Source: Bacteroidales bacterium
Lineage (GTDB): Bacteria > Bacteroidota > Bacteroidia > Bacteroidales > UBA932
Length of the DNA stretch: 33,860 nt
Assembly: GCA_017477465.1 (NCBI GenBank)
Contig: JAFUVU010000057.1
Location: forward strand, 1-33,860
Direction: 5' to 3'
Shown piece after piece: positions 16,378-24,291 of this stretch. The translations under genes were made by a program, and so were the position numbers. The notes beneath the pieces were generated by a model. The model ran no database searches. It worked only from the letters and a program-made list of their open reading frames with translations, and had not been told where the DNA came from. Every line of letters starts with the position of its first letter. Positions within the stretch are counted from its first letter, which is position 1.

Positions 16378-17540
16378 ATTTTAAGCTTGATTCCAACTTT
16401 TGTGAGCCCCCATGCGCAGGCGATATAGACGGCTGCCATGAGGGCGCATTTTGCAACCCCGACCCAGCCGGTGAGCCAAGGTGCAGGAGTAGGGCCGACT
16501 GCCACCCATAGCGCAATGAAAAGGTAGGGAATCATGTACACGGTCAGCGTAGCTATTCCGGCAGGGGTAAGCGGTTTGAACCAGGCTGTCCAGCCTTTCC
16601 TTTCGAGGAAGCGGAGAATGGTGTATAGCGCCACCGAGATGGCGGCCACGAAGAGGCACCAGGGAAGGGTGCCCAAGTTCTTGGAGACAATCCAGCCCGT
16701 GTGGGTGGCCATCCCGAGTATCAGGAGCACTGCCGCAGCGGCAAAGCCAAGGCCGATGCGCTTAGCCACAGGCCACTCTTTTAGCTGCCAATCGGCAAGA
16801 GTGAGCATCATGCCGGCCAGTCCCATCACCGGGCCGTAGCCTACTCCAAGCTGCAGTGCACTGCCTAAATCGGCAAGGATATTGGGGCCGATCAGCTCGC
16901 TTCCATCTCGCATTGGCACTACGCTAAGGTTCATAAGGCATATCGCCAGCCACATCAAAGGAAGAATCCACTTCTTCTCACGGCACAGCAGGAAGGCGAT
17001 GGCGCAGAACAGATACATCCAGCCAATCTGGCCAAGGATGCCCCACCAGAGGCCCTGGAAGAGCTCTCCGTCGGCCGATCTGTAAAAGACCGCAAGGCCG
17101 CAAAGCAGCAGGGCGCCGGCATATTTAAGCCAGCGTGCGGGCTTCCAGTCCTTAGGATATTGGTTCCAGACAAGGAAAAAGCCAACGATCATAAAGAACA
17201 CCCAAATGGCCCGGTTGCCCTCCATGGGACGCGATTCCTGATTGCAGATGAACGCACCCATGACAAGGAGAGCCAGAGTTCGCCCGAAGATATGCTTAAG
17301 GGTGCTTTCTGTACTGTAGCCCTTGGCTATCCTGCGCTCCAAAGCGTAGGGAATGGACATGCCCATGGCGAAGAGGAACATGGGAAAGACAATGTCGGAA
17401 AGGCCCATTCCGTCCTCCAGGGTGGCATAATGCTCCAGCCAGTGAGGGACGTTGAAGACTTTCCAAAATTCGTTTACAAACACCATCAGGGTCATTGTCA
17501 GGCCCCGGAAGATGTCGATGGCTAGGTTTCTGTTGTTCAT
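16374..17540 (-). CDS. DUF5009 / HGSNAT-like membrane acetyltransferase
   Basis: The 388-residue polytopic protein has about ten hydrophobic segments. The start (NLAIDIFRGLTMTLMVFVN) and the following WLEHYATLEDGMGLSDIVFPMFLFAMGMSI match the heparan-alpha-glucosaminide N-acetyltransferase (HGSNAT/NagX/YeiB-like) family. His37 lies where the family keeps its acetyl-accepting histidine. HGSNAT passes acetyl from cytosolic acetyl-CoA across a membrane to terminal glucosamine. The gene is common in Bacteroidota glycan loci. It ends convergently with the second GHL10 gene (4 bp overlap) and follows the FAD oxidoreductase by 19 bp on the same strand. A role in acetylating a free amino sugar would fit the epimerase/ROK theme but is inferred. 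Confidence 0.82.
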   Translation of the reverse strand: MNNRNLAIDIFRGLTMTLMVFVNEFWKVFNVPHWLEHYATLEDGMGLSDIVFPMFLFAMGMSIPYALERRIAKGYSTESTLKHIFGRTLALLVMGAFICNQESRPMEGNRAIWVFFMIVGFFLVWNQYPKDWKPARWLKYAGALLLCGLAVFYRSADGELFQGLWWGILGQIGWMYLFCAIAFLLCREKKWILPLMWLAICLMNLSVVPMRDGSELIGPNILADLGSALQLGVGYGPVMGLAGMMLTLADWQLKEWPVAKRIGLGFAAAAVLLILGMATHTGWIVSKNLGTLPWCLFVAAISVALYTILRFLERKGWTAWFKPLTPAGIATLTVYMIPYLFIALWVAVGPTPAPWLTGWVGVAKCALMAAVYIACAWGLTKVGIKLKI

Positions 17541-17541
17541 A

Positions 17542-17573
17542 AGAGATTCTTCACTTCGTTCAGAATGACAAAG
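17542..17573 (-). repeat. Dispersed short repeat (TCATTCTGAnCGnAGnGnAGAATCT type) at FAD gene stop
   Basis: The minus strand reads TTGTCATTCTGAACGAAG followed by TGAAGAATCTC. This closely resembles a short repeat with ATTCT/AGAAT hairpin arms that I recall from intergenic regions of many bacteria. Here it supplies the TGA stop of the FAD oxidoreductase (17560-17562) and fills the whole 19 bp gap before the DUF5009 ATG. Recognition is from memory; the imperfect hairpin is seen directly. Confidence 0.6.
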
Positions 17574-19074
17574 GCGGTGTGTTTACCCAGGTTTCGTTGG
17601 CCCAGCCAACGCTGCGGCCTGTGCCGCGGACTTCTCCGCGAACGCCCTTTTCCTGCAGCTCCCTGAAACCGGGGTCCGATGGCTTGAGGTCAAGGAAGGG
17701 AAGCAGGTAGCAGCCATGGTCCAAAAGGACGGACTGGACTTCTGATGCAGGCACTTCGTGCGGATGCCGGTCCGTTTTGACCGCTGTTGCAGCAAGTGCT
17801 CCTGCAGCCTGGCCGAGCTCCATCACAACCGGCTGCAGGCGCGTTCCGCCGTTCATTTCCCAGGATGTGGAGATGGCTTTGTCGGCAACCAGGAAGTCTT
17901 CCATTTTTACGGGAATTAGCACGCCCATGGGCACGCTGAATGAGGGAATGCGGCCCCACCAGAGGTGGCTCAGCTCTTCGCGGCGTGGGTTCTGGACGTG
18001 GTGATGGTCCACCGGATAATCGCCCACGGCTATCGCGCGGGTGTAAAGGTCGTAATCGTAGGGGCGTTTGGCGGCGTCAACGGTCATGGTATCGCGTCCC
18101 GCTATGCGGCGGGCTTCACGCCAGTAGGGGAAAAATGGCAGTCCGTCGGCTGTGGGGAATACATCGTCGGCAATGCCGATGTTCTTGAATCCCAACTCAG
18201 TCTGCAGAAAATAAATGTATCCGAGCGTGCGCTGTTTGGCTTTTATAATCACCGAGTCCCTCTGGGATGCGCTCATGTCCAGATATTCGGCGAAATAGTC
18301 GTTGGCGCATACGGGCCAGTTGAGCATCATGTACCCGTCGGGCAGGCGGCCGTATGAAAGCATCATGTCCGGGCTCCATAGCTGTTGCCCAAAAGGGTTT
18401 ATGCCGTCGGTGTTTGTGGCAAGCGGGTTGTCGCAGCAGTTGAAATAGAGTGCCCTGTCGTATCCTTCCGGCTCCTTCATCTGGGCAGGCCGGCCATAAT
18501 CCTTGACTATTGCGACGTAGGTGAAGTCCTGTGCCGATACGCGGTCTTTAAGCTCCTCGCAGCCGGCCATTTGGGCAATGTCGCCAAGCTCGGTCCCGTC
18601 TATGACGATGCGCGCTTTCACGCGGGAACCGTCCGACAAGCTAACCAGCCATCCATCGCCGGTTTTCTTAAGAGAAGAAACGGAAGTGTTGAAGCGGGTA
18701 TCGACAGACGCCTTCCGGACCATGTTCTGCAGGACTTCGTTCCCTATGGCAGGGTTGAAGAGGATATTTGACACCCAGCCGGATTTCAGCGCCTCGTAGC
18801 CGCCATATCTTGCGGCAAGCGAATCGGTGAATTCGCCGAATAAGCCGCCCCTTAGGCGGTAATTCCCGTCAATCGCGCTAACTCCTGCCGATGTCAGCAT
18901 TCCTCCCAGCCACGTAGTAGGCTCCACTATCAGCGTTTTTGCGCCGTTCCTCGAGGCCTCTATGGCTGCCGTAGTGCCGCCGGCACCTCCGCCGGCAACG
19001 AGTACGTCGTATGTCTCAGTGCAAGAAAGGGCTGTGGCGAGTGCCAGCAGCCCTGTCAGAATGCGTTTATTCAT
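17560..19074 (-). CDS. FAD-dependent oxidoreductase lipoprotein (PF12831-like)
   Basis: The 504-residue protein has a lipoprotein signal (TALSC, Cys18) and then immediately an FAD-binding Rossmann start, TYDVLVAGGGAGGTTAAIEA, with an acidic strand end (TLIVEP). Further features are the flavin-proximal WLGGMLTSAG and the C-terminal MNGGTRLQPVVMELGQAAGALAA, as in FAD_oxidored (PF12831) proteins of Bacteroidota sugar loci. The reaction is not established for most members; oxidation of a sugar or sugar derivative is plausible. Its start overlaps the end of the AMP-ligase gene by 8 bp, so it is translated from the parE-plsC-ligase transcript. The last residues (NTPPLSF and the stop) come from a dispersed repeat, so the original C terminus may have been altered. 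Confidence 0.85.
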   Translation of the reverse strand: MNKRILTGLLALATALSCTETYDVLVAGGGAGGTTAAIEASRNGAKTLIVEPTTWLGGMLTSAGVSAIDGNYRLRGGLFGEFTDSLAARYGGYEALKSGWVSNILFNPAIGNEVLQNMVRKASVDTRFNTSVSSLKKTGDGWLVSLSDGSRVKARIVIDGTELGDIAQMAGCEELKDRVSAQDFTYVAIVKDYGRPAQMKEPEGYDRALYFNCCDNPLATNTDGINPFGQQLWSPDMMLSYGRLPDGYMMLNWPVCANDYFAEYLDMSASQRDSVIIKAKQRTLGYIYFLQTELGFKNIGIADDVFPTADGLPFFPYWREARRIAGRDTMTVDAAKRPYDYDLYTRAIAVGDYPVDHHHVQNPRREELSHLWWGRIPSFSVPMGVLIPVKMEDFLVADKAISTSWEMNGGTRLQPVVMELGQAAGALAATAVKTDRHPHEVPASEVQSVLLDHGCYLLPFLDLKPSDPGFRELQEKGVRGEVRGTGRSVGWANETWVNTPPLSF

Positions 19075-20779
19075 CTTTCTTCTCCTCCGAAGGTTTCTCC
19101 GGCTCGTCGCCGTGGGAGTCCTTGTACTTGAAGCGGCGGATTTTCTGGGTGGCGGTCTTCTCGAAAGGTTCCTTCATCGCATCGACTTCTCCAATCTTGG
19201 AATTCTTGCCGACAGTCTTGTTAACCCATTCGAGGACGGCTTTCTTCCTGGCTTCCAGGTCTTCGAAGAACTTGTCTTCCGACGCCTGGTCCCAGTCGAG
19301 GGCGTTGTCCTGGAACTTGACCAGAGCCACCAGCTTGCCGTCGCGCTCCATCACCAGGGATTCCTCCACGCCTTCGATATTGTTGATGACCTGCTCGATT
19401 TCCTCCGGATAAATATTCTCTCCGGAAGGGCCCAGGATGGTGTTGTTCAATCGGCCTTTTATGTAATAGTGGCCGTCACTGTCCATTGTGGCGACGTCGT
19501 TGGTGTGGAACCAGCCTTCGTCGTCAAGTACTGCACGGGTGCGTTCCGGATCCTTATAGTAGCCCAGCATGACATTGTTGCCGCGCACCACGATTTCGCC
19601 TTCGCCGGTTTCGGGATTCACGTTGTCAAGCCGGATGTCGACTTTGTATGTGGCCACGCCGATTGAGCCGATGCGCTTGGGCTTTTTGACCATGACGTTG
19701 CACACCAGGGGCGAGGTCTCGGTGAGGCCGTAGCCGACAGCGTAGGGGAAATGGCACTCCTTGAGGAACTGCTCAATGGCAGGGTCCAGTTTTGCACCTC
19801 CCACTCCGAAGAAGGTAAGCTTTCCGCCGAAGGTCTTGATAATCCGCTTGCCGATGAACCAGTGCAGCTGTTTGGGAATGTGCTTGTCGGCCCAGGAAAG
19901 AACGCGGCTTTTCTGAATCGTTGGCCAGACGCTGTTCTTGACTACCTTTTCGATAATCAACGGCACCGAGCATATAATGGTGGGCTTTACCTTCTTCATG
20001 GCCGGAATAAGGACGGCCGGAGCGGCAGGTTTCTGCAGCGTGTAGCAAGTGGCGCCCACATAGAACGAGTACAGCGTGGAGACGTTCATCTCGTAAACGT
20101 GGGCTGCGGGAAGGATGCTCAGGAAGCGGTCCTTCTTGAAGGCCGGCTCTGCCTTGAACGAGGCTGCCAGGTTGGCGCAAATATTTCTGTGACTGAGCAT
20201 TACGCCTTTGGCATTGCCCGTTGTGCCGGATGTGTAGATGATGGCTGCCAGATCGTCCGGCTGAGGGTCTTTCACCCAGCCGTTGCAGCGGAAGTCTTCG
20301 TTGTTCTTTTTGATGAATTCGAAGGTTTCGATATCTATCACGAGCGTCAGCTTGTTGCGGCATTCCTCGCTCAGCTTGCCCATCATCCTCTGGGATATGA
20401 AGAGCACTTTTGAATCCGAATGGGTGAGGATGTTGGTGACCTCGTTTTCGGAGACATCGGCCAGCATGGGGACTACAATTCGTCCGTAGGCCGTTGCGGC
20501 GAAGAAGGCCACTACCCAGTTGGGCATATTCTGGGACAGGATGGCCACGCGGTCTCCGTGACGGATGCCGTAGCGCGAAAGGCGCTGGGAGAGCCGTTCG
20601 ACCTTTGTGCGGAATTCTGCGTAAGTATATTTCTGGCCGCCGTCCACATACTGGTAGGCAACCCTCTTTGCATAATTGGTTGTGGAGTAGTCAAAAACCT
20701 TGTGCAGAGTGGTGCAGGTTTCTTCGCGGTTGCGGTACTTGCGCCATGCTTTGTATGGACTTTTGATTTTCTTTGCCAT
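19067..20779 (-). CDS. Long-chain acyl-CoA ligase-like AMP-forming enzyme
   Basis: The 570-residue adenylate-forming enzyme shows the A3 motif YTSGTTGNAKG at 182-192, A5-like VGYGLTETSP, A7/A8 region GWFHTNDVATMDSDGHYYIKGR and GENIYPEEIE, as in FadD-type fatty acyl-CoA or acyl-ACP ligases. It lacks a signal peptide and has a hydrophilic, highly charged tail (DEPEKPSEEKKDE). The C-terminal lysine region (TATQKIRRFKYK) is present. It activates a carboxylate, probably a fatty acid, using ATP. The gene begins 2 bp after the acyltransferase gene and overlaps the FAD gene by 8 bp. The pairing with a PlsC-like acyltransferase supports a role in recycling or incorporating fatty acids into phospholipid or lipid A-like products. 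The exact substrate is unknown. Confidence 0.88.
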   Translation of the reverse strand: MAKKIKSPYKAWRKYRNREETCTTLHKVFDYSTTNYAKRVAYQYVDGGQKYTYAEFRTKVERLSQRLSRYGIRHGDRVAILSQNMPNWVVAFFAATAYGRIVVPMLADVSENEVTNILTHSDSKVLFISQRMMGKLSEECRNKLTLVIDIETFEFIKKNNEDFRCNGWVKDPQPDDLAAIIYTSGTTGNAKGVMLSHRNICANLAASFKAEPAFKKDRFLSILPAAHVYEMNVSTLYSFYVGATCYTLQKPAAPAVLIPAMKKVKPTIICSVPLIIEKVVKNSVWPTIQKSRVLSWADKHIPKQLHWFIGKRIIKTFGGKLTFFGVGGAKLDPAIEQFLKECHFPYAVGYGLTETSPLVCNVMVKKPKRIGSIGVATYKVDIRLDNVNPETGEGEIVVRGNNVMLGYYKDPERTRAVLDDEGWFHTNDVATMDSDGHYYIKGRLNNTILGPSGENIYPEEIEQVINNIEGVEESLVMERDGKLVALVKFQDNALDWDQASEDKFFEDLEARKKAVLEWVNKTVGKNSKIGEVDAMKEPFEKTATQKIRRFKYKDSHGDEPEKPSEEKKDE

Positions 20780-20781
20780 AG

Positions 20782-21372
20782 TTACGGAACTAGATATTTA
20801 TCTTTGTGGTAACCTTGGATATCCATGTGCCGATAGTGCTCGTAGATGCGCTGCATGTCGGCCTTTGGATCGTCTGTCAGTTCGAAGGGTTCTCCAACGC
20901 TGATGCGTTTGTGACCCCAGTCATAGTAGCCCAGATAGACGGTCGCCCCGGTTTCGCGGGCAATCAGGTGGTAGCCGCTTTTCCAGTTTTTGGTGGCTTT
21001 GCGGGTGCCTTCAGGGGCTATCGCAAGGTGAAATTCCGGGGCATTGTCCATCTGATGTATGAGGCTGCGCACCATGGCTGCGGCCGATGTACGCTCTACC
21101 GGTACTGCACCGCAGGCGCGAAGGATGGGACCGACCGGCCAGAAGAAAAACTCCTTCTTGATCATGATATGGGCCACTTTCCCGAACTGTGTGTAGAACA
21201 AGTAGCAGACTATGAAGTCTTTAACTGTAGTGTGAGGTACGCCAAGGACGATGGCCTTGGTCTCTTTCATGGGGCCGCCTACAGAGGTCCAGCCCATTTT
21301 CCCAAGCAGCCAGCCGCAGAATTTGGCCCAGCGCGGGCCTACTGTGCTTTTGACTTTATTTTTCTTTGCCAT
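20782..21372 (-). CDS. 1-acyl-sn-glycerol-3-phosphate acyltransferase family (PlsC-like)
   Basis: The 196-residue protein, started at the ATG 4 bp after the parE stop, carries the acyltransferase HX4D motif as HTTVKD, and the EGTR block in APEGTRK, with hydrophobic stretches around FIVCYLFYTQF. It is shorter than many PlsC proteins (about 240 residues). PlsC-type enzymes move an acyl group to lysophosphatidate or related acceptors at the inner membrane. The first codons (MAKKNKVKS) are basic. It sits between parE and an acyl-CoA ligase, all co-directional with 2-4 bp gaps. The exact acceptor cannot be read from sequence. Confidence 0.85.
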   Translation of the reverse strand: MAKKNKVKSTVGPRWAKFCGWLLGKMGWTSVGGPMKETKAIVLGVPHTTVKDFIVCYLFYTQFGKVAHIMIKKEFFFWPVGPILRACGAVPVERTSAAAMVRSLIHQMDNAPEFHLAIAPEGTRKATKNWKSGYHLIARETGATVYLGYYDWGHKRISVGEPFELTDDPKADMQRIYEHYRHMDIQGYHKDKYLVP

Positions 21373-21376
21373 ATTG

Positions 21377-23284
21377 TTAGATATTGACGTCTTCGAGTTC
21401 TTTTTCGCTGCGCAGGTTATCCATGATGAAATGCTGGCGTTCGTATGTGTTGATACCCATGTAGAACTCCATGATTTCGGGGATGGATTCCTCGTCGGCA
21501 AGTTTTACGGTGTCCAGGCGCATGTTGTCGCCTATGAAATCTACGAATTCGTTGGAAGAGATTTCGCCAAGGCCTTTGAATCGGGTTATTTCGACGCCCG
21601 TCTTGAGCTCTTTTACGGCTTTGTCCCTTTCTTCGATGCTGTAGCAGTAACGGCGCTCTTTCTTGTTGTGGACGCGGAACAGGGGAGTCTGGAGTATGTA
21701 CACGTGACCGCGGCGGATGAGCTCCGGGTAGTATTTCATGATGAAGGTGAGTACGAGCATGCGGATGTGCATACCGTCGTCATCGGCATCGGTTGCAACT
21801 ATGATATTGTTGTAGCGGAGATTGTCCAGGTCTTCCTCTACTCCGAGGGCGGCTATGAGGAGGTTAAGCTCTTCATTTTCGGCCACTTTCTTGCGGCTTT
21901 CCTTGAAGCAGTTGATGGGTTTGCCGCGGAGCGAGAACACTGCCTGGTTGTTGGCGTTGCGCACTTTGGTGATGGTACCGGATGCGGAGTCGCCCTCCGT
22001 TATGAAGATAGAGGTCTTTTCACGCTCGTCTTCATGGCCTTTGGGGAATTTGTTGTCGGAGAAGTGGTAGCGGCAATCCCTTAGTTTGCGGTTGTAAACG
22101 GCTGTTTTCTTGGCCCTTTCGCGGGATTTTTTCTGGACGCCGGCTATTTCTTCCCTTTCGGCCTGGGAGGCTTTGATTTTTTCCTCGATTACCGGGACTA
22201 TCTCCATGTGCATGTGGAGGTAGTTGTCCAGGTTCTTGGTTACGAAGTCGTTTACGAAACTGCGGATGGTGGGACCCCTGTCAACCGTAGTTGCGCCGTC
22301 CTTCTTCACTTCCTTCTCCCACATGAAAGTGGAGCCGAGCTTGGTCTTTGTCTGGCCTTCGAAGATCGGCTCCTGAATCTGTATGGCGATGGCTCCTACT
22401 ACGCCCTGACGGATGTCTTCGGGTTTATAGTCTTTCTTGTAGAAGTCCTTGAAAGTCTTGGCTATGGCTTCCCTGTAGGCTGCCAGATGCGTGCCGCCGT
22501 CGCGGGTGTTCTGGCCGTTTACGAAGGTGGTTATGTTTTCTCCGTAACTGTTGCCGTGGGTGAGCACTATCTCAATGTCTTCACCTTCCAGATGGATGAG
22601 CGGATAGAGGGGAGTCTCGCTCATGTTTTCCGTTACCAGGTCCAGGAGGCCGTTTTCGCTCTTGTAAGCTACGCCGTTGAGGTTGAGCGTAAGACCTTTT
22701 TTGAGGTAGGAGTAATTCTTGACCATCGATTCCACGAATTCCATGTGGAAGGAATAGTCGTTGAATTTCTCTTCGTCGGGGGTGAAGCGGATGAGGGTGC
22801 CGTTCTTTTCGTCGGACGGGACTATGTCGTTTTCCAGCAGATTGCCTCTTGAGAAGCGTGCGTAGGAGCACTGACCTTCGCGGTATGACGCTACGTAAAA
22901 CTCTGACGACATGGCGTTTACGGCCTTTGTGCCTACGCCGTTCATGCCGACTGACTTCTTGAAGTTGGTATCGTCGAACTTGCCGCCGGTGTTTAGTTTC
23001 GAGGTGGCATCGACAACCTTGTTAAGAGGAATACCACGGCCGAAGTCCCTGACGGTGACGGTCTTGTCTTCGATTGTTATGTCTATCCTTTTGCCGAAGC
23101 CCATGGAGAACTCATCGATTGAGTTGTCGATGATTTCCTTAAGGAGGACGTATATGCCGTCTCCCTGCCTGTCGCCGTTACCAAGGCGGCCGATGTACAT
23201 GCCGGCACGGCGGCGGATATGTTCGTTCCATTCGAGGGTTTGGATGGAATCGTCGTTGTAGGTGGTATTTATGATTTCTGCCAT
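21377..23284 (-). CDS. parE: DNA topoisomerase IV subunit B (ParE/GyrB family)
   Basis: The ~635-residue protein has the GHKL ATPase features (EIIDNSIDE, VRDFGRGIP, KSVGMNGVGTKAVNAMS), a transducer domain and a TOPRIM domain with ITEGDSASG and ATDADDDGMHI. It ends in the usual C-terminal RFKGLGEISSNE...FIMDNLR region. The length and lack of a GyrB insert fit ParE of Bacteroidota. It pairs with ParC to decatenate chromosomes; parC is not in the window. ATG at 23284 is preferred over an upstream in-frame TTG at 23290 because a promoter ends just before it. It is the first gene of the leftward operon continuing to 16374. GyrB remains an alternative but is less likely. Confidence 0.9.
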   Translation of the reverse strand: MAEIINTTYNDDSIQTLEWNEHIRRRAGMYIGRLGNGDRQGDGIYVLLKEIIDNSIDEFSMGFGKRIDITIEDKTVTVRDFGRGIPLNKVVDATSKLNTGGKFDDTNFKKSVGMNGVGTKAVNAMSSEFYVASYREGQCSYARFSRGNLLENDIVPSDEKNGTLIRFTPDEEKFNDYSFHMEFVESMVKNYSYLKKGLTLNLNGVAYKSENGLLDLVTENMSETPLYPLIHLEGEDIEIVLTHGNSYGENITTFVNGQNTRDGGTHLAAYREAIAKTFKDFYKKDYKPEDIRQGVVGAIAIQIQEPIFEGQTKTKLGSTFMWEKEVKKDGATTVDRGPTIRSFVNDFVTKNLDNYLHMHMEIVPVIEEKIKASQAEREEIAGVQKKSRERAKKTAVYNRKLRDCRYHFSDNKFPKGHEDEREKTSIFITEGDSASGTITKVRNANNQAVFSLRGKPINCFKESRKKVAENEELNLLIAALGVEEDLDNLRYNNIIVATDADDDGMHIRMLVLTFIMKYYPELIRRGHVYILQTPLFRVHNKKERRYCYSIEERDKAVKELKTGVEITRFKGLGEISSNEFVDFIGDNMRLDTVKLADEESIPEIMEFYMGINTYERQHFIMDNLRSEKELEDVNI

Positions 23285-23308
23285 TAGCAAGCCATATTGT
23301 CTAACTTA

Positions 23309-23340
23309 CAAAGATAAATAAAATTGGGCGGATAAACAAT
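23309..23340 (-). promoter_or_regulatory. Promoter of the parE operon
   Basis: On the minus strand ATTG (23337-23340) and TATCTTTG (23309-23316) are 20 bp apart, a good Bacteroidota match at the -7. The predicted leader is about 18 nt before ATG 23284. The box abuts the rightward promoter at 23342. Confidence 0.65.
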
Positions 23341-23341
23341 T

Positions 23342-23373
23342 TTTGTCTGTTCGTCAGATAATTGTTAATTTTG
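23342..23373 (+). promoter_or_regulatory. Promoter of the hypothetical lipoprotein gene
   Basis: TTTG (23342-23345) and TAATTTTG (23366-23373) are separated by 20 bp, a strong Bacteroidota consensus. The start codon at 23407 gives a leader of about 27 nt. It lies back to back with the parE promoter. Confidence 0.65.
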
Positions 23374-23406
23374 TATCCTGTAAAACAGAAATGGTATTAT
23401 ACTACG

Positions 23407-24288
23407 ATGAAAAAGATTTCTTTACTTGTAGCGTTGGCTGGCCTTTTTGTATTTGCCGGCTGTAATAAAGGTTCCAAAGCAAGTTCGGACCCCACATTTA
23501 CATGGGACAGCAATTCAAAATTTGCCGAGATGGAAATCGGCAAGAATATGGATGGCGTTATTTCTGTATCCATCCCTGGCGGCCTTACTGCCTTCACAGT
23601 CACTGCAACCATCCCCAACAAATTGGTCGGCATGGCAGAACAGCTTATAAGCATTTCGTCCAACAAAGCCAATGAATCTCAGCTGGTTTTCGATTTCATC
23701 CAGGATGCCAAGACCGTTAGCTCATTGAAGAGTTTCGCCAGCGTAACCGCCGGCACCAAAGGCTTCAAGATGGACTTTTCCAAGTTCTTGGATGCTCTGA
23801 TCGGCACGGCCGACGTGGCGAACGCTTCCAGATTTGTGTTCAAGCTTCATGTCGAAGATGCCGCCGGGCTCAAGAAAGACTGCCAGGTTTCATTCAAATG
23901 GACATCGGCCCCCAGCTTTACTGTAAGCGGCAAATCCACTTATGAGCTTGGCTCCAAAGAGGATCTGGTGGTGAAGATTACGGCTCCGGGTAAAGTGGAA
24001 AAACTAACGTTGACTTTTGCCGGTTCCACGGAAGCCCTTGATTATCTGAGAAAGCGCATCGACAATTCCAACTCGGCCGAGATTGCCGGCAATGCCAATT
24101 ATGCAGAAGCACTGGGCTTCAAGAACTTGACTATTGCGAATCAGACAGCCGTCAATCTTGATTTCAAAGATCTGATTGACGATTTGACTTACGAGGTTAC
24201 AAAGGCTTCTACAACAACCGTCACCATCAAAGTCGATGATGTGCTTGGAAAGAGCGGTGAGCAGGTTATTACGTTTGTAAAGAAGTAA
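23407..24288 (+). CDS. Hypothetical lipoprotein with two related domains
   Basis: The 293-residue protein has a clear lipoprotein signal (lipobox FAGC, Cys19) and no family that I recognise. Two similar ~110-residue beta-rich units follow (about 50-180 and 190-293). Each begins with TxTx strands (FTVTATIPNKL and LTLTFAGSTEAL), contains a Ser/Asn-rich middle, then a hydrophobic stretch (KMDFSKFLDALIG and NLDFKDLIDDLT) and a final Ig-like strand (VSFKW and ITFVKK). This looks like an ancient tandem duplication. ATG 23407 is chosen for the signal peptide. It is divergent from parE and convergent with DUF1573 (3 bp between stops). Function unknown; a cell-envelope role is likely. Confidence 0.7.
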   Translation: MKKISLLVALAGLFVFAGCNKGSKASSDPTFTWDSNSKFAEMEIGKNMDGVISVSIPGGLTAFTVTATIPNKLVGMAEQLISISSNKANESQLVFDFIQDAKTVSSLKSFASVTAGTKGFKMDFSKFLDALIGTADVANASRFVFKLHVEDAAGLKKDCQVSFKWTSAPSFTVSGKSTYELGSKEDLVVKITAPGKVEKLTLTFAGSTEALDYLRKRIDNSNSAEIAGNANYAEALGFKNLTIANQTAVNLDFKDLIDDLTYEVTKASTTTVTIKVDDVLGKSGEQVITFVKK

Positions 24289-24291
24289 CGC

